A stretch of DNA of 64,000 bases from Brachycybe producta (taxonomy: Eukaryota; Arthropoda; Diplopoda; Playtdesmida; Andrognathidae), in NCBI GenBank assembly GCA_036925085.1, contig JAUPFP010000018.1, positions 201,001-265,000 on the forward strand. Direction: 5' to 3'. Each line of letters begins with the position of its first letter. The stretch's first letter is position 1. The notes beneath the pieces are model-generated. The model did no database searches. It was not told where the DNA came from and saw only the letters and a program-made list of their open reading frames with translations. A program made the translations under genes and the position numbers. This document shows, piece by piece, positions 44,577-56,839 of this stretch.

Positions 44577-44717
44577 GCCCGCATTCTTAATTGATTGCTA
44601 AACCAAAGGTAGCACTAAACTCAGGAACTTTTAATAGGTGAAGTTTCATGCAAATATGTTGATGAGTTTAGCACTAGCTTTGCCCTTAGTGAAACCCCTT
44701 AAATGCGAAAGAAAGCG
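44577..44717. mobile_element. MITE family F, diverged copy
   Basis: The left end GGCCCGCATTCTTAATTGATT with GCTAAACCAAAGGTAGCAC is matched in inverse by GTTTAGCACTAGCTTTGCCC near 44666-44690. The right terminus is decayed and no target duplication is clear. Confidence 0.5.
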
Positions 44718-44889
44718 GAACTAAAGGTAAAATCTTTTACCGAAATTTGATTTCTATCCCTATTTTCTGCTTATTTTTCACGCATATAAAAATCCATGCT
44801 TTAAAGTGATAAATCACTACAGGAAATCTGTCGTTCTGTATAATATTTATCAAGGTAATTTTGCACGCTACACCTGTTGTGTAAAACAG

Positions 44890-44997
44890 TGCTAATCGCA
44901 TTGCGGTCCACGGACCGGTACTCATCCGTGAGCCATCGGCTGTAGCCTGTCGGTCCTGGGAAAAACCGTTGACAGAAGAAAAAAACCGCAGTACTGC
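44890..44997. repeat. hAT-like terminal fragment
   Basis: Reads CAGTGCTAATCGCATTGCGG, then GGTCCACGGACCGGTA, and ends CCGCAGTACTG. CAGTG...CACTG-type ends and the phrase GGTCCGTGGACC are common in short hAT elements. No target duplication was convincing. Confidence 0.4.
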
Positions 44998-45560
44998 AAA
45001 ATAAAAAATAGCAATAGAATTCCACCAAAATAATTTCCAGTCAAAGCAAACAATAATATAAAATTATAATTTTTATTTATTACTTGCTTAATTAATTTTA
45101 TAGTAATAGGGTTCCCACCAACATGGAAAACCTAGAATCCTAAGGAAATTTGCACAAAAACAAAAATCTGAAAAACTTAAAAGAATTTAAAATTCGTTAA
45201 ATATTTCTTTTTATACTTTCACTAAAATTACGTAATATTTAAAAATATCGTTTTTTATGGCTAGAGGAACCAGCCCAAATTTATTAATAGAAAGGGAGAA
45301 AAAAAATTTAAAAGTAATTTCGCTCGCGATAATTTAGAAATCAAATGAGAAACAGAATATTTGGCATTTTTTCATATATTAATAAAAAGGGAAAACACAA
45401 TTATTTTAAATTTTATTTCGCTCGCTGTGCTCGTAGAATAAAAAAATACATTACTGAATTTTCTATTCTACGGTTTGTGTGCTGTTGCATAATTCCACTG
45501 AATTTCAACGTAATCTCACAGTAATGTAATGTCAGTCTAAAGTCTGTCCTCCTTGCCATC

Positions 45561-45586
45561 GGGGGGGGGGGGGGGGGGGGGGGGGG
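45561..45586. repeat. Poly-G tract of 26 bases
   Basis: An uninterrupted run of 26 G in AT-rich sequence. It can form G-quadruplexes. Its exact length may be an assembly estimate. Confidence 0.85.
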
Positions 45587-45896
45587 CTGGAACATACAGT
45601 AATACATATATTGGCAATAGCAAAAATGAAGATATTCAAACTAAAAAAGAAATGAAAAATTTCTCCTCATTCTTACAAACTATTCTGCATATTTACTGTG
45701 TAAAGCCATAGTGGGGTTGTGCTGTAGATCAAAATTTTTTTGCTGATTTTGTAAATTGCACAGGAAAATAAAGAGATTATGGAAACTGAGTTATTTTTCA
45801 TCATATAATAGCGAAATTACTTATTCATAAATGACATTTCAACTCTCTCCCCCTGGTAATAAGACATCATATATTGCTTGAAGACATATATAATGA

Positions 45897-46027
45897 TGGT
45901 CCAAATTCAAGAAGGGAAACTGGCACTTGAACCCTTGAAACAAGGATACATCATTGAACAGGGTTTTTTTTTCTTTCTATCTTGGTATGGAAGTTCAAGT
46001 GCAAACTTTCCTTATTTAAACCTGGAC
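45897..46027. repeat. MITE family K copy
   Basis: The left arm GGTCCAAATTCAAGAAGGGAA and CTGGCACTTGAAC is inverted relative to the right arm GTTCAAGTGCAAACTTTCC, ending CCTGGACC. The open frame across it is incidental. Confidence 0.5.
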
Positions 46028-46989
46028 CACTTTCTCTTCCCTAAGTGCACTTGTGATAATCGAAAAAAAAAGTCGTATTATTATGGACCCAAACCCCAGA
46101 TGAGTATTTATTTTGAAGAACATCTCTCTCACGATATCTCAGAACTTTTTAGTACTGATCTTTCAGTTTAGTTCACATCTATTTCTCTATCTTAAAGTAT
46201 TCAATACTTAAACCCTTTTCTTTCACGGTTTCACCCTAAGGAGAAATGTTATTTTTTTATCCTTTCAAAATAAGGGACAGAAGAAACCTGATTAGAGATT
46301 ATAGTACCTGGTACTAAAAGAGTTATATAACCCTTCATTTCCCCTTTTTTCCTACTATAAATTTATATAACCAATGTCCATACATGGGTATGGAAACCCA
46401 TCACAACAAATATGCTGGAAGCAAATTGAATGGAATTTACAATTCAATTTTCAAGAAAGGCTATACCAAAAAAAAAACCCATGAAAAATTAATTTTTAAA
46501 TGACCGTCCATTGTGAACTAATACATAAAATATGAACTATCTTCGGCTATAAAAATGTTTTCGCTGTCGTAACTGAAACGGTTCATGGACGGACTCCACC
46601 CTACTTTCAACTAACGTACAAAACTACAATACATTCTTTAACCAAACTTTGACATAAGACAACTACGACTTTGTCGATTTAAAGCTAAATCACACCTAAA
46701 AGTACAATTATTGCAGTACCTTGTGCTATAAATTTCTACCACCTAGTTATCTCTTCTGCTCATCACGAATGGTTTGTTAAGAAGACATTTGTTAGAAACC
46801 CAAAGAGAAGGGAAATTACAAAAACTTTAAACTCACCATCGGTACATATCTATCAAAGTTCTGTGAAAATTTAAAAATTGCCAAGTAGGCCTACCGCAAA
46901 ATGCGAAATCGAAATCAACAAAATGGGGAAAACGGCCACAAAAATTTCATTTTAAATGTATCGTCACACAACGCGATTGATTCGCTCTT

Positions 46990-47520
46990 CTAGTTATTTA
47001 AAACCCAAATTCAACAAGGAAACTTAGCACTTCAACTCTTTATTAGTTTCATCATAATAGTCCTGTTCAAAGACAATAAAATAAGTTTTTCTAAAGTTGA
47101 ATATCATACAATTACTATTTAACATGTGATTTTCTTCAACTATCTAGTTTCTAAGGTCCACATCCAAAAAAAGAAATTGGTACTTCAAACTCTGATTATA
47201 TGGTTCCTACATAAAAAGGTACATTACAAAAACTCCATCAAACAAAATTTTTAATTTCAAAAAGTTTCCTTTTTGACATTTCGACTTGGACAAACAATTG
47301 CATTTCTTACAATTATTATTATTATTATAATCTAAAATGTGATTCTTTCATTCTTCTAGTTTCTAAAAAGGGAATTTCAAGAAGAAAACTTGGTACTTCA
47401 ACTCCTTCGTTAAAGTTCCATCGTATTCCTCCCCCTTCCTTGTTCAAATATATAATAAAATATTTCTTCTTTCTTTCAATAGTTAAAGCTTAAGTGCTAA
47501 GTTTTCCTTCTTGAATTTCA
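46990..47520. repeat. Compound region of family K and family C arms
   Basis: Several arms occur in both orientations: AACCCAAATTCAACAAGGAA near 47007, CTATCTAGTTTCTAAGG near 47140, CTTCTAGTTTCTAAAAAGGG near 47356, and AAGTGCTAAGTTTTCCTTCT near 47491. It looks like two or more inverted-repeat elements joined or nested, but the individual boundaries could not be set. Confidence 0.4.
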
Positions 47521-48030
47521 ATCTGACAAACTTTGAATTTTTCTAACAAAAACCACTTCTGACGCGAATGAATCTGACTCTAGAACGGTACACAACAAGA
47601 TAGAATTTCACCGATTGCCAGTGACACAACAAAGACTTTTAGTTAGTTAGGAAGCTTCAATGTCAAGTATGTTAAAATTACAACTTTTTCTCAAATAGTC
47701 TTCTTCTTCTTCATGTTCCTCTTACCTTTTTCTTTGTCTTTAGATGTGTAGAGAGACTAGAGGAAGACTTAATACATCATCAAGACATACATACGCATTC
47801 ACAAGAATCAAATACTCTTCTTGAATAAACAAAAGTCAAGTGGAGAAAGTTCTATATATCATCACACCCACCATCTAATTTACCTCCTCTTTTTCCTCCC
47901 AAATGTTTTTTTAAAAAAACGTCACACAAGTTGTAATATGAGTGTGGATATAAAAATCTCAACTTCTTGAGTCTTTACAATTGATCTCATTTTATTTATT
48001 AGAAATTAAGCTCCCATATGTATCCCCCCA

Positions 48031-48034
<4 letters not shown>

Positions 48035-48072
<38 letters not shown>
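48035..48072. repeat. (TC)n microsatellite
   Basis: A pure TC run of about 38 bases beginning after CATCCA, with a shorter imperfect CT-rich tract at 48157-48172. Confidence 0.85.
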
Positions 48073-48076
<4 letters not shown>

Positions 48077-48397
48077 CCACACAAAAGAGTTAAAAACATT
48101 TAAGTAACAGTGGTATCTGTTCCAATTAGTAAAATAAAAGAAAATCATTTAAACCCCTCTCTCTCTTTCTCTCCTAATGTTCAAATAACACGCATGAATA
48201 ACTGTGTAACTTAGAACACGAGTGTAAGTAATAAAATAAAAGAAATCATCATATGACCAAACTCTCAATTGAATGAATCTTTTAACTTTTGTATATTCTG
48301 TGAAGAGATTTCTCTTGTCTGTATTCTACATGTTGTGTGCGCATCTCTACAGTGTGTCTCAGAATCAAAGTCACAATAGACTATCGTTTAAGCCTCA

Positions 48398-48598
48398 CAA
48401 AACTCTGGATTATTTCGCCGTTCAGGTCCAAAATGAAGAAATTTAGAAACTAGAAGAGTAGCTCAATCATTTAAATGTATTTTCATGTTCATATCTTAAA
48501 AATATCAACATGAAAATACCCTCAAGTGATTGAGCTACTCTTCTAGTTTCTAAATTTCTTCATTTTGGATCTGAACGTCGAAATAATCCAGAGTTTGT
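48398..48598. mobile_element. Fold-back repeat family C, near-perfect hairpin copy
   Basis: The two arms are almost exact complements for about 90 bp each. AACTCTGGATTATTTCG pairs with CGAAATAATCCAGAGTT, and TTTAGAAACTAGAAGAGTAG pairs with CTACTCTTCTAGTTTCTAAA. The loop is short and AT-rich. This is the youngest-looking member of the family. Confidence 0.75.
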
Positions 48599-48861
48599 AA
48601 ATCAGCCGTTCATAAACCAATCTTAATCTTGAACATTTCAGAAATCAAAGGTTTTTTTATATAAAAGTTAGAGTAAAGCAGCCATGATTTTGTCATGCAA
48701 AATAAGTTTAAATAATATTACAAAAAGTATGTTCTTCCAACCTATGACAGTCATAGGTTCCCTCCAATGAATCAGCTGTCACATAACTGTCATAACAAAC
48801 GAACATGGCCACCTTACCTAACCCGTATAAGTGCACCTTGACAGAAGCTATAGAAGCTACA

Positions 48862-49177
48862 CTTATATCTTGTAATGCACACATGAGTTAAATGAATTCA
48901 AATTAAATGTGTTTAGGTGATTTATACGGAATCCAGTTAAGGACATGAATCAAACAAAAATTGACTTTATTATTAATATTTTAAATTGAAATACTAAATC
49001 AATATTTTAATGTCAATAGTTTATATAAATTATATTTAAGTATTAACTCAATATTTTTAGATTATTAATTGAATAAATTGAATTCGACATAATGTTTGTT
49101 AGCCCTTCACAGGCCTCTGTAAACAAAAGTTTAATTTTTTAAATGCATTTAAATTATCAGGTGTGTACTATGTATTA
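48862..49177. mobile_element. MITE family D, copy 1
   Basis: Starts near TTGTAATGCACACATGAG with TTAAATGAATTCAAATTAAA, and ends with AAATGCATTTAAATTATCAG and the GTGTGTACTATGTATTA terminus. About 316 bp; other copies are at 51768-52085, 53565-53845 and 61733-62036. Confidence 0.7.
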
Positions 49178-49466
49178 GACATTTGAAACTTAACGTAACT
49201 GACATTTAAAATGTTGCTCCATAAAAAATGAAATAAATTTACATAAAACTACAAAAATTTATTTATTAAAAATGGTTTAACAAACATTTCCTTCAGAAAA
49301 CGTTAAAATTTAAACCTCAGTCTTTTAAATTTCAACAACTTAATATTCATTACAAATGTTTTTTCTTCTTCATTTTTTGTGTATCTAAATTTTGATATAT
49401 TCGTAATAATTAATCTAATAAAAGTTTCAAATGCATTGAATTTCTAGTTTTTAAGATATTCTACAG

Positions 49467-49505
49467 TGTGCTAGCTAAATCGTTTAAGATTTAGCTGGCA
49501 CACAG
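49467..49505. repeat. Short hairpin
   Basis: GTGCTAGCTAAATC pairs with GATTTAGCTGGCAC across a few bases. It is probably the joined tips of a degraded inverted-repeat element. Confidence 0.4.
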
Positions 49506-50071
49506 TGTGCAGCGGCGCTAATTCTGAGACATACTGTATATATTGTATATTCCTTCATCTTAACTTTCAAGAGTGAAAAAGTGCGCACCAAGAATTTTAG
49601 AAAAAAAAAAAACTCCAGACTGGAAAGTGCAATGAACTTTTCCGATTGAAAGGAGTAACAAAAAAAAAGCACAGAGATAGAAATTCCCAATCAATGATTA
49701 AACAATTGAGGTTTATTTTAGAAGATAAAAAAGGTGAAGTGATAAAAAAAAACTAATAATAAAAAATAAGCTTCATGAAGCTCGAATGAAACCATGAACT
49801 TATATATAAACTTCAGAAATCTTAAAAGTACAACACACTCACAAATGTACAAGTAACTCTTGAAAATCGTTAAAAAAGTGACGTAAATAAACCACTATTT
49901 TAATTTCTCACAAATGCTTAATAAATTTTGCGAACAACTGATTTTTGAACTCCGGTTACTCTACATTTTAGCAGAGGAACACGAAAAATTGTAAGAGTGT
50001 TAGAAACTAGAACGGTACCTGAATTATGTAAAATGTTTTGAGTGATTGATCGAGACTCCTTCCAGTTCTTA

Positions 50072-50514
50072 AGTTCGTATTATCTTAATGATTGCAAAGT
50101 CAAAGGTAAGCGCGCTCTAACCTCATGAGTCATGAACTTTAAATAGAAAGTTTCATATCAACTTTCACATGAAACTTCTTATCTTAGGCCCGTAGCAAAT
50201 TAGGCAACAAAATGAGCTTGTAACCAGCAACAGTCCCCAGAGACTGTTGCTGGTGATGCTACACTAGCGCCACCACTGCAGTTACAGGCACCAAAATGGT
50301 AGCTTGCAACAGTAGCAGGTGAATGTTGCCTCTGCTCAGTATAGTGAGCAGAGAGAACAAGCAACCATTGTGTGCCAGCAACTACTTTCTTGTCACGTGA
50401 TCATAATTCGGTTGCTGGTTGCTCGCTCGTTTGGTTCCCTAATTTGCGCCCGGCCTAAAGTTCATGAGGTAAGAGCGCTTACCTTTGACTTAGCAAACAT
50501 TAAGAATAAGGCCC
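50072..50514. mobile_element. MITE family F inserted in family C, TTA duplication
   Basis: The left end has CGTATTATCTTAATGATTGC and AAAGTCAAAGGTAAG. The right end has CTTACCTTTGACTTAGCAA and CATTAAGAATAAGGCCC. TTA flanks both sides (50069-50071 and 50515-50517). Its interior is split by another element at 50187-50454. Confidence 0.7.
50187..50454. mobile_element. Innermost MITE (family P), GGCC ends
   Basis: The left end GGCCCGTAGCAAATTAGGC and right end CCTAATTTGCGCCCGGCC are inverted. The interior carries GTTGCTGG-type repeats in both orientations that resemble family E (59656-60071). TA/TTA-like bases flank both sides. It splits the family F element, so it is the youngest of the three layers. 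Confidence 0.7.
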
Positions 50515-50685
50515 TTAAACGCTTTCTAGTTTTTTGTAATTTTGCTACTGAAACATAGTTCGAGAGGTGTTTATACTTTATAATATTATTCTTACAGTGC
50601 AGAATCAACAAGAAAACGCGGAATGTTACAGAACTTTTCTGATACTTTTTCAGTGTGAGACTGTGTGCGTGTGATCCATCCCTAA

Positions 50686-50853
50686 GGGAAGAATGACACA
50701 CACACACACACTGAATAAAATCCAACTAAATTTCACTTTAAGGTATTTACCAGAAGCGCCATTTATCTTTAAGCTGCAAAGGAACACAGATTTTTTTTCG
50801 GTATTTTTGTAATTCTATTTTCTGGTAGTTTTTCAGCGTGTGTGATTCTTCCC
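50686..50853. mobile_element. MITE family O copy abutting half of another copy
   Basis: Starts GGGAAGAATGACACACACAC and ends GTGTGTGATTCTTCCC. Directly to the left, across TAA (50683-50685), lies GTGTGCGTGTGATCCATCCC, which is the right end of a second family O copy facing it. Confidence 0.65.
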
Positions 50854-51767
50854 GTAGGCTGTCTTCCTCAGAAAACTTGATTCATAACAAAAACAAACTG
50901 TCAGATTTTTCAATTTTTCTGTCATAATGAGGCCAACAACTTTTTTCCATGTTTTGTGCGTAATAATAATAACTTACGGGTGGAGTGGAATTTTTTAAAC
51001 CGAGTTATAATAACCTGAAGAATTTGTAAACGAAAATCGGCTACATTTTATCTTCGAATAAATTCCTTTTGCATTCTATACAGTTTATATTTCTTTTTTA
51101 AATAAAAAAAAATCACCATGTATCTAGGTGTCACAAAGGCTGTTTTAACATGAATAAAAACAAAGCAAATTTTTTTCAATATTGTCTTGAAAGATAATGG
51201 GGTGATGGACTCCGCCGCGCATAACCATCAATGAAGTTTGTAGCCTAATTTTTTTGTATTTAAATTTATATACATACAACAGAGGACGTCACAAAACTAA
51301 ACGAACTGTCAACGTTTTCGAAGTTTGGAATACTCTTCAAACCACAACAATTTCTTTCAGCAATCATACACTACATGTAGTGCGTGTTTTCAAATGCACC
51401 CCATTGCCGGAATCCCATTACTCACCAAATTGCTATACAATGCTTCCCAACCTTGTGTGGTGTGTAACTTAGAAAAATGGTTATATAATTCTAAATTGCA
51501 TTCATTCAACAATTTCAAGTGTTTTATCAAAAGATGCATAACAAATTCACATACATTTAAAAATGACTACATTGTATAAAATTCTGCAAGCACAGCGAAC
51601 GAAAAAGATTTCTGGGAAGCATCTGCGTCCGCCAGTTATTTTTTTTTTTAAAAAGGCAAAATAAGTAAACAAGAATAAAAATAATGTAATTTGTTAAAAC
51701 AATCAACTAATGTATGTATTATGTATGAGACTATGAGTACATTGAGTGCATTTCATTTTTACACCCC

Positions 51768-52085
51768 TAATACCTATAGTACACACCTGATAATTTAAAT
51801 GCATTTAAATAATAAACGTGTTCTACAGAGCCCTCTGTGAAGGACAAACAAACAAATGTCGAATTCAATTTATTCAGTTAATAATCTGAATATATTGAGT
51901 TAATACTTAAATATAATAATATAAACTACTGACATTAAAATATTGATTTAGTATTTAAATTTAAAATATTAATAATAAAAGTCAATTTTTATTTGGTGTT
52001 CATGTCCTTAACTGGCTTCCGTATAATTCCCCTAAACACATTTAATTTGAATTCATTTAACTCATGTGTGCATTACAAGGTATTA
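51768..52085. mobile_element. MITE family D, copy 2 (reverse orientation)
   Basis: Starts TAATACCTATAGTACACACC and ends CATGTGTGCATTACAAGGTATTA. It is the reverse complement of copy 1 over about 316 bp. Ends TAATACC / GGTATTA are exact complements here. Confidence 0.75.
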
Positions 52086-53419
52086 GGTTTGTGCGCCCAA
52101 GGGCAGATTAGTTAGTTGCCTCACTCGCGTCGCCCTAGTTACACCTTTGCCAGTAGTGCTAAGACTGAAATGAATGCGAGACATTCGAGTTGTTCTTGTT
52201 CCTCAAATATTTTCCTTCCATCAAATTAAAACATCAACAAGTATATTTCCGAAATTTATTAAACAAAAATTAAAGAGCTAACATATAAAAAGTGGGAGGG
52301 GCCCGCGGGGGCCTTGAAAATTTCAAACTTTTAATTATATTATAAATGACACCTTTTCGGAGAGAAAAGAAAAAAATCGCTTCTAATGAAATAGGTGGAA
52401 ACATTTTTTCAAGCACTCTTTTTTCATTCACCTGCACAGAAAGAATACTTGTGACAGAAACAAATTTGTCGTATCTAAAAGGCTCCCATCTATCTCTCCT
52501 TAAAATAATAATAATAAAACGGCACCCTAGACATCAAGATATATCTCTTGTTATGGACGACGACGACGACGTGCCATGATTAACTAAAAAGCCGAAAAAC
52601 GGAGTAACAATCAATTTTCGAACACTCCCTCCCAAAGTGTACATACCTTAAGAACTCCTTAATATAATAATTCCTAACGTATATATTTTTGTGACGCAGA
52701 TGGTAAATATTTTTAGAATTTACGTCCTACCTACGAATTACATGTATTTTGCAAGAGATTTTTTTTTTTCCTTCTTCTTTTTAAGTTCTTTTCACTCAGA
52801 TCATCATCAGCTAGCTCTTCTTGTCTTTTAAGCCACAAAAAAATATCCCCACCAATAAATCGCATTTGCACCCTTTAGAGAAACTTAAGTTTTTTTTTTA
52901 TATACTTATAATAATTAATACTGATTATCCAGACTAACAACCGAATTATGTGTGTGCATCAAGTTGCGAACTCGCGTACGAATCATCCATTTACCACTTA
53001 ATGTTCGTAATTTTCGTTCTGACTTTAGAAGAGTTGAGGTTAAAAGTTAAAATTACAAACATGTTAAGTGACATTCTCAAAATTCTAAAATAGTCCATTC
53101 AAGAAAAAAAAAAGTACAGTAAATGCATTTCACCTTCTTTCCTTTTTTTTTCATTTACAAAGTGGGTTCAAACCGCATAAAACAGTTATTATCACACTCT
53201 ACTTTGTTAGTAAAATTTCCTAACGCAATTTGCGTTAGTGAGTTTACAAAGTAAAAACATTTAGAAAGAAATCCAATTAATAAAAAAAAACATAAAAGTT
53301 TGTTAGAAATATAAGGAGTTTATTATGACGTCACTGTATTTTTTTTTATTTTGTTCAAACCCCTCCCCATTCACCCATATCATCGTACTTTTGACTAATC
53401 GACTGATCGAAATTTGTTT
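52086..53419. other. Non-coding sequence with repeat debris
   Basis: 52094-52142 resembles 1928-1978 (CCCTAGTTAC end). A GC-rich fragment with GGGGCCCGCGGGGGCC lies at 52295-52313. A hairpin TAACGCAATTTGCGTTA lies at 53221-53237. No gene recognised. Confidence 0.4.
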
Positions 53420-54220
53420 TAAAAGTTAACCACGTGCTTCTTTTTTTAAGTCGAAACTTGAATTTAAAGTTGCTTCTAATTGAAATTTTTTTAAAATTAA
53501 ACTGTGGTTTATAAACAGCTGATTTTCGAATTTTTAACTATTCTGTCATTCAGAAGAGCAAAACTAATACCCAGTACACACCTGATAGTTTAAATGCATT
53601 TAAATAATAAACGTGTTCTACCGTGCTCCGTGAAGGACAAACAAACAATATGTCGAATTCAATTTATTCAGTTAATAATCTGAAAATATTGAGTTAATAC
53701 TTAAATATAATATAGAAACTATTGACAAAATATTGATTTAGTAAATATCAATTTAAAATATTAATAAAAGTCAATTTTTATTTGGTGTTCATGCTCTTAA
53801 CTGAATTCCGTATAATTCACCTAAACACATTTAATTTGAATTCACAGAACGGTAGCTCAATCACTAAAGAGTATTCTTTTCATGTTAATATTTTTAAAAA
53901 TAAACTTTTTATAGATAAAAATTTAAAAAAAAAATATCGTCTGCTTAAAAAGTTGGATCATTTTCAGATTCACATAAAAAGCTTATTTTGAAAAATCTCA
54001 ACGTGAAAATAGTGCCCTTGAGTGATTGAGTTACCTTTCTAATTTCCTAAAACACTTTCCAAGTTTTTCTTTTTAATTTTGCTCTTCTGAATGACAAAAT
54101 TAGTAAAGAATGAGAAAATCAGCTGTTCATAAACCAATCTTAATCGAAAAAAAAAAATCATTTAGAAGCAACTTTAAATTCAAGTTTAGGCATAAAAGTA
54201 CGTGGTTAACTCTTAAAAAC
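53420..54220. mobile_element. Large fold-back repeat (family C) containing a nested MITE
   Basis: The outer arms run about 53426-53566 and 54080-54216: GTTAACCACGTG pairs with CACGTACTTTTATG / CGTGGTTAAC-type sequence, and ATAAACAGCTGATTTTCG pairs with GAAAATCAGCTGTTCATAAA. The family D MITE at 53565-53845 sits inside, next to AGAACGGTAGCTCAATCAC, where family C sequence resumes. Confidence 0.65.
53565..53845. mobile_element. MITE family D, copy 3, nested in family C
   Basis: Starts CTAATACCCAGTACACACC and runs through ATGTCGAATTCAATTTATTC and TTTTTATTTGGTGTTCATG to TTTAATTTGAATTCAC. The distal end (CATTTAACTCATGTG...) is missing, so it is truncated relative to 51768-52085. Confidence 0.7.
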
Positions 54221-55483
54221 AACTTTAAAAAAAAAACTAAGAGCTGTAAGCTCGTAGGCAAAATGTTCCATATTTTCATAACATTATATAATAGCATTTA
54301 TTTCTTCTTTTCATTTTTAGTTTGAATTTAAAAAAAAAACGTGAAATTTTACCATTTTCAAAATTTAAACTGCCATTAAAAGCCTTTGTTTAAAAAATAG
54401 CATCGTGAATATCTCTAGAAAGAAAACACACTCCTCCAACACAAAATTCACCTAATATACCAGTTTATAAAACACTCTGAACTTCTGAAGTTACTTCAAA
54501 ATAGTGAAAACCGATAAACAAGCAAATATCATAAAAATCGCATAACACGAAACGTATGTTCGATTCAATCCCTAGATATGATTTTCTAAATATTTTAAAT
54601 TCGTTTAAGACAAAATGGATAACTCAAAAATATTCGTCACAACAACGAAACTTAACTAAAATTCATTTTCTAACACGAAATAAAGACACTCAAAAACATA
54701 AATCAATGGCCGGATTTTTGTCAAATTTGATTTTCTTCTGGATGTTAAAACGTAAAAAAATTACTAATTTTTTTTTCTCTCTCTAAAATAAGCAAAGTCG
54801 AAAATACAAGTTTAAAATTTAAATAAAAATGTTTGAAACGTCGCATATTATAAATGGCATTGACTTTTTCGCCATTTTCCTTCTTATCACGATAATTATA
54901 ATAACAAAATTTCAGCATAAACTACTTTTTAAAAATTCTTTTGACACAAAATATATATATATATATATTCGGGGTCCCTTCCATTTCGTGTTAAAAATGG
55001 TTCCACTGTAGCTAGAAATTCTAAGCACATTACAAACATGGAAATTACTGTTGATCCACCTAGTAGACCTCTATTAATTCTAATAATCCACTCTGAGCTT
55101 TTATATATTCACGGATCACAAGATAAATGCAAACAATATGTAAATTCAACCCTCGTAAATCCAATAGACACTTAAAATTTGTCTCAAACTACTTACAACA
55201 CACTCGTAACACAACCGCATACAGCAGCAGATATATATATGCCAAAAGCCGCACTTAAAAACACGCAAAATCGATCAAAAGTGAATCCTGTTCTGGGAAA
55301 AAAAAAAACCCTCCTAAATTAGAACTGACATTTTGTCAAAGTGTTCTCTATATTCTCGAGAACTGATACAGAAGACACTAACTTTTAAAGTGAACTACTG
55401 AAAAATGACCACCTCCATCCACCATCACTACAATTCAAAAGGCATATGGTTGGCGGGCATGTTTTACATGTAGACACGCAAAC

Positions 55484-55485
55484 AT

Positions 55486-55516
<31 letters not shown>
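55484..55516. repeat. (CA)n microsatellite
   Basis: An alternating CA run of about 28 bases, continuing into CATATACACA. The surrounding AC-rich open frame on the other strand is an artefact of it. Confidence 0.8.
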
Positions 55517-55518
<2 letters not shown>

Positions 55519-56839
55519 AGAAAAATGGGAGGGAAAAAGCAGGTCTCGAAAGCAACACCTGTGAATCACTCACACAAACACAAGGCCAACAACAGAACAA
55601 TACTTAAGGTTGCAGACACCAGTAGACCTCACGAGAACTTCAATGTCCCGAAAAAAAAACCTTCCAGAGTCCAGCCAAAAAAAGACATAAAGGAATATAA
55701 GTAGTCAGTCAAGAAAGTTTTAAAGACGAATAAACACACAAAAGGGAAATGCTCAATTGAGGGCGTCCAAGAAAAAAAAAGGGAACAAACTCCAGAACAA
55801 AAGAGTAAAGACAGGATTTTGGAACAAGGGGAAGGCCAATAGACGACCCTGACACGCAACACAACCCCTTACAGTTCTAAGGGAATCTCTCTCTCTCCTT
55901 TGAGGCTAAGAAGGAAACAAAGACATCATTGGGCACTACTTATATGTGCCAAAAAAATGTATACTCGAATTTTAGTGGTTGAAATATATTTATGTATAAT
56001 CGATTATCGTGATGCTTTTACGGCATTTCGACAAGGTTTTTTAGAGAACAAACATTTGTCCTCGTGATTCTTGATCAGACTCAATTTGTTATTTCAACTG
56101 TGGAGAATTTGGAAATAAAAGTTTCTTTCTTCTTGTGTCTGTGGCCCAATGTCTTAAAGAGGATGTTAAATAATTATGCAATTAAAATCTATATAATTGC
56201 ATGTTAATTCTAGCAATTCGGGCTGGAAGTGGAACTATTTAACAAACTAACAAACTGCTTACAAAGACTTTTTAAGTATGAACGCCTAAATAAAACAAAA
56301 CCTATTATTAGATATATCAATTAGTCTTATAGTGATAACTGATGACTTATGAAAAACAATTTTTTTTTCTTCAGAGCTAGTTTTTTCATACAGGGTGTTT
56401 CAAAATCACTTTTTTTTAATAATCGTTTGAACCAGCTATTTAAGCTCGGTGGTCTGTTTACAAGCATAATGACATGACGAGAGGATTTTCATTGTATTGT
56501 AGTAGATACATTAGATAATGGCAAAACCGATTCTAAATCCAATCGTTCAATGTAATCTGATGTTAATTTAACATAATTTAACACCAGTTTAGGATAAAGT
56601 CACATTTATTTGACCAGTGTACAATCTGTTAAAACAGAAAAGTAACAGCTCCTTCGTGAACGTTTTGCTGGTTGTAAGAAGATTGCATTGCTAGATGGTA
56701 TTAAAGCTGGTCCTGGAGCCTGTCAATATGTGGCTAGCCCCGCTAGCCTGACTTTAATGCGGGATATTTGGGCACCTGTATTTCACAAAGATATCTAAGT
56801 ACTATATTACTATGGTAAGGGCGAAACCAATTTTAAATT

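Larger units (their letters stand above)
49931..50556. mobile_element. Fold-back repeat family C copy interrupted by nested MITEs
   Basis: The family C left part (GAACAACTGATTTTTGAAC... GTTAGAAACTAGAACGGTAC) runs to 50071. The right part resumes at 50515 with AAACGCTTTCTAGTTTTTTG and AATTTTGCT. Removing 50072-50514 plus one TTA gives a sequence that lines up with the uninterrupted copy at 10264-10532. It is the outermost and oldest of three nested layers. Confidence 0.6.

Noticed and set aside
48001-48075. TC repeat as a core-promoter element
   Set aside because: A plain microsatellite with no nearby exon or initiation context.
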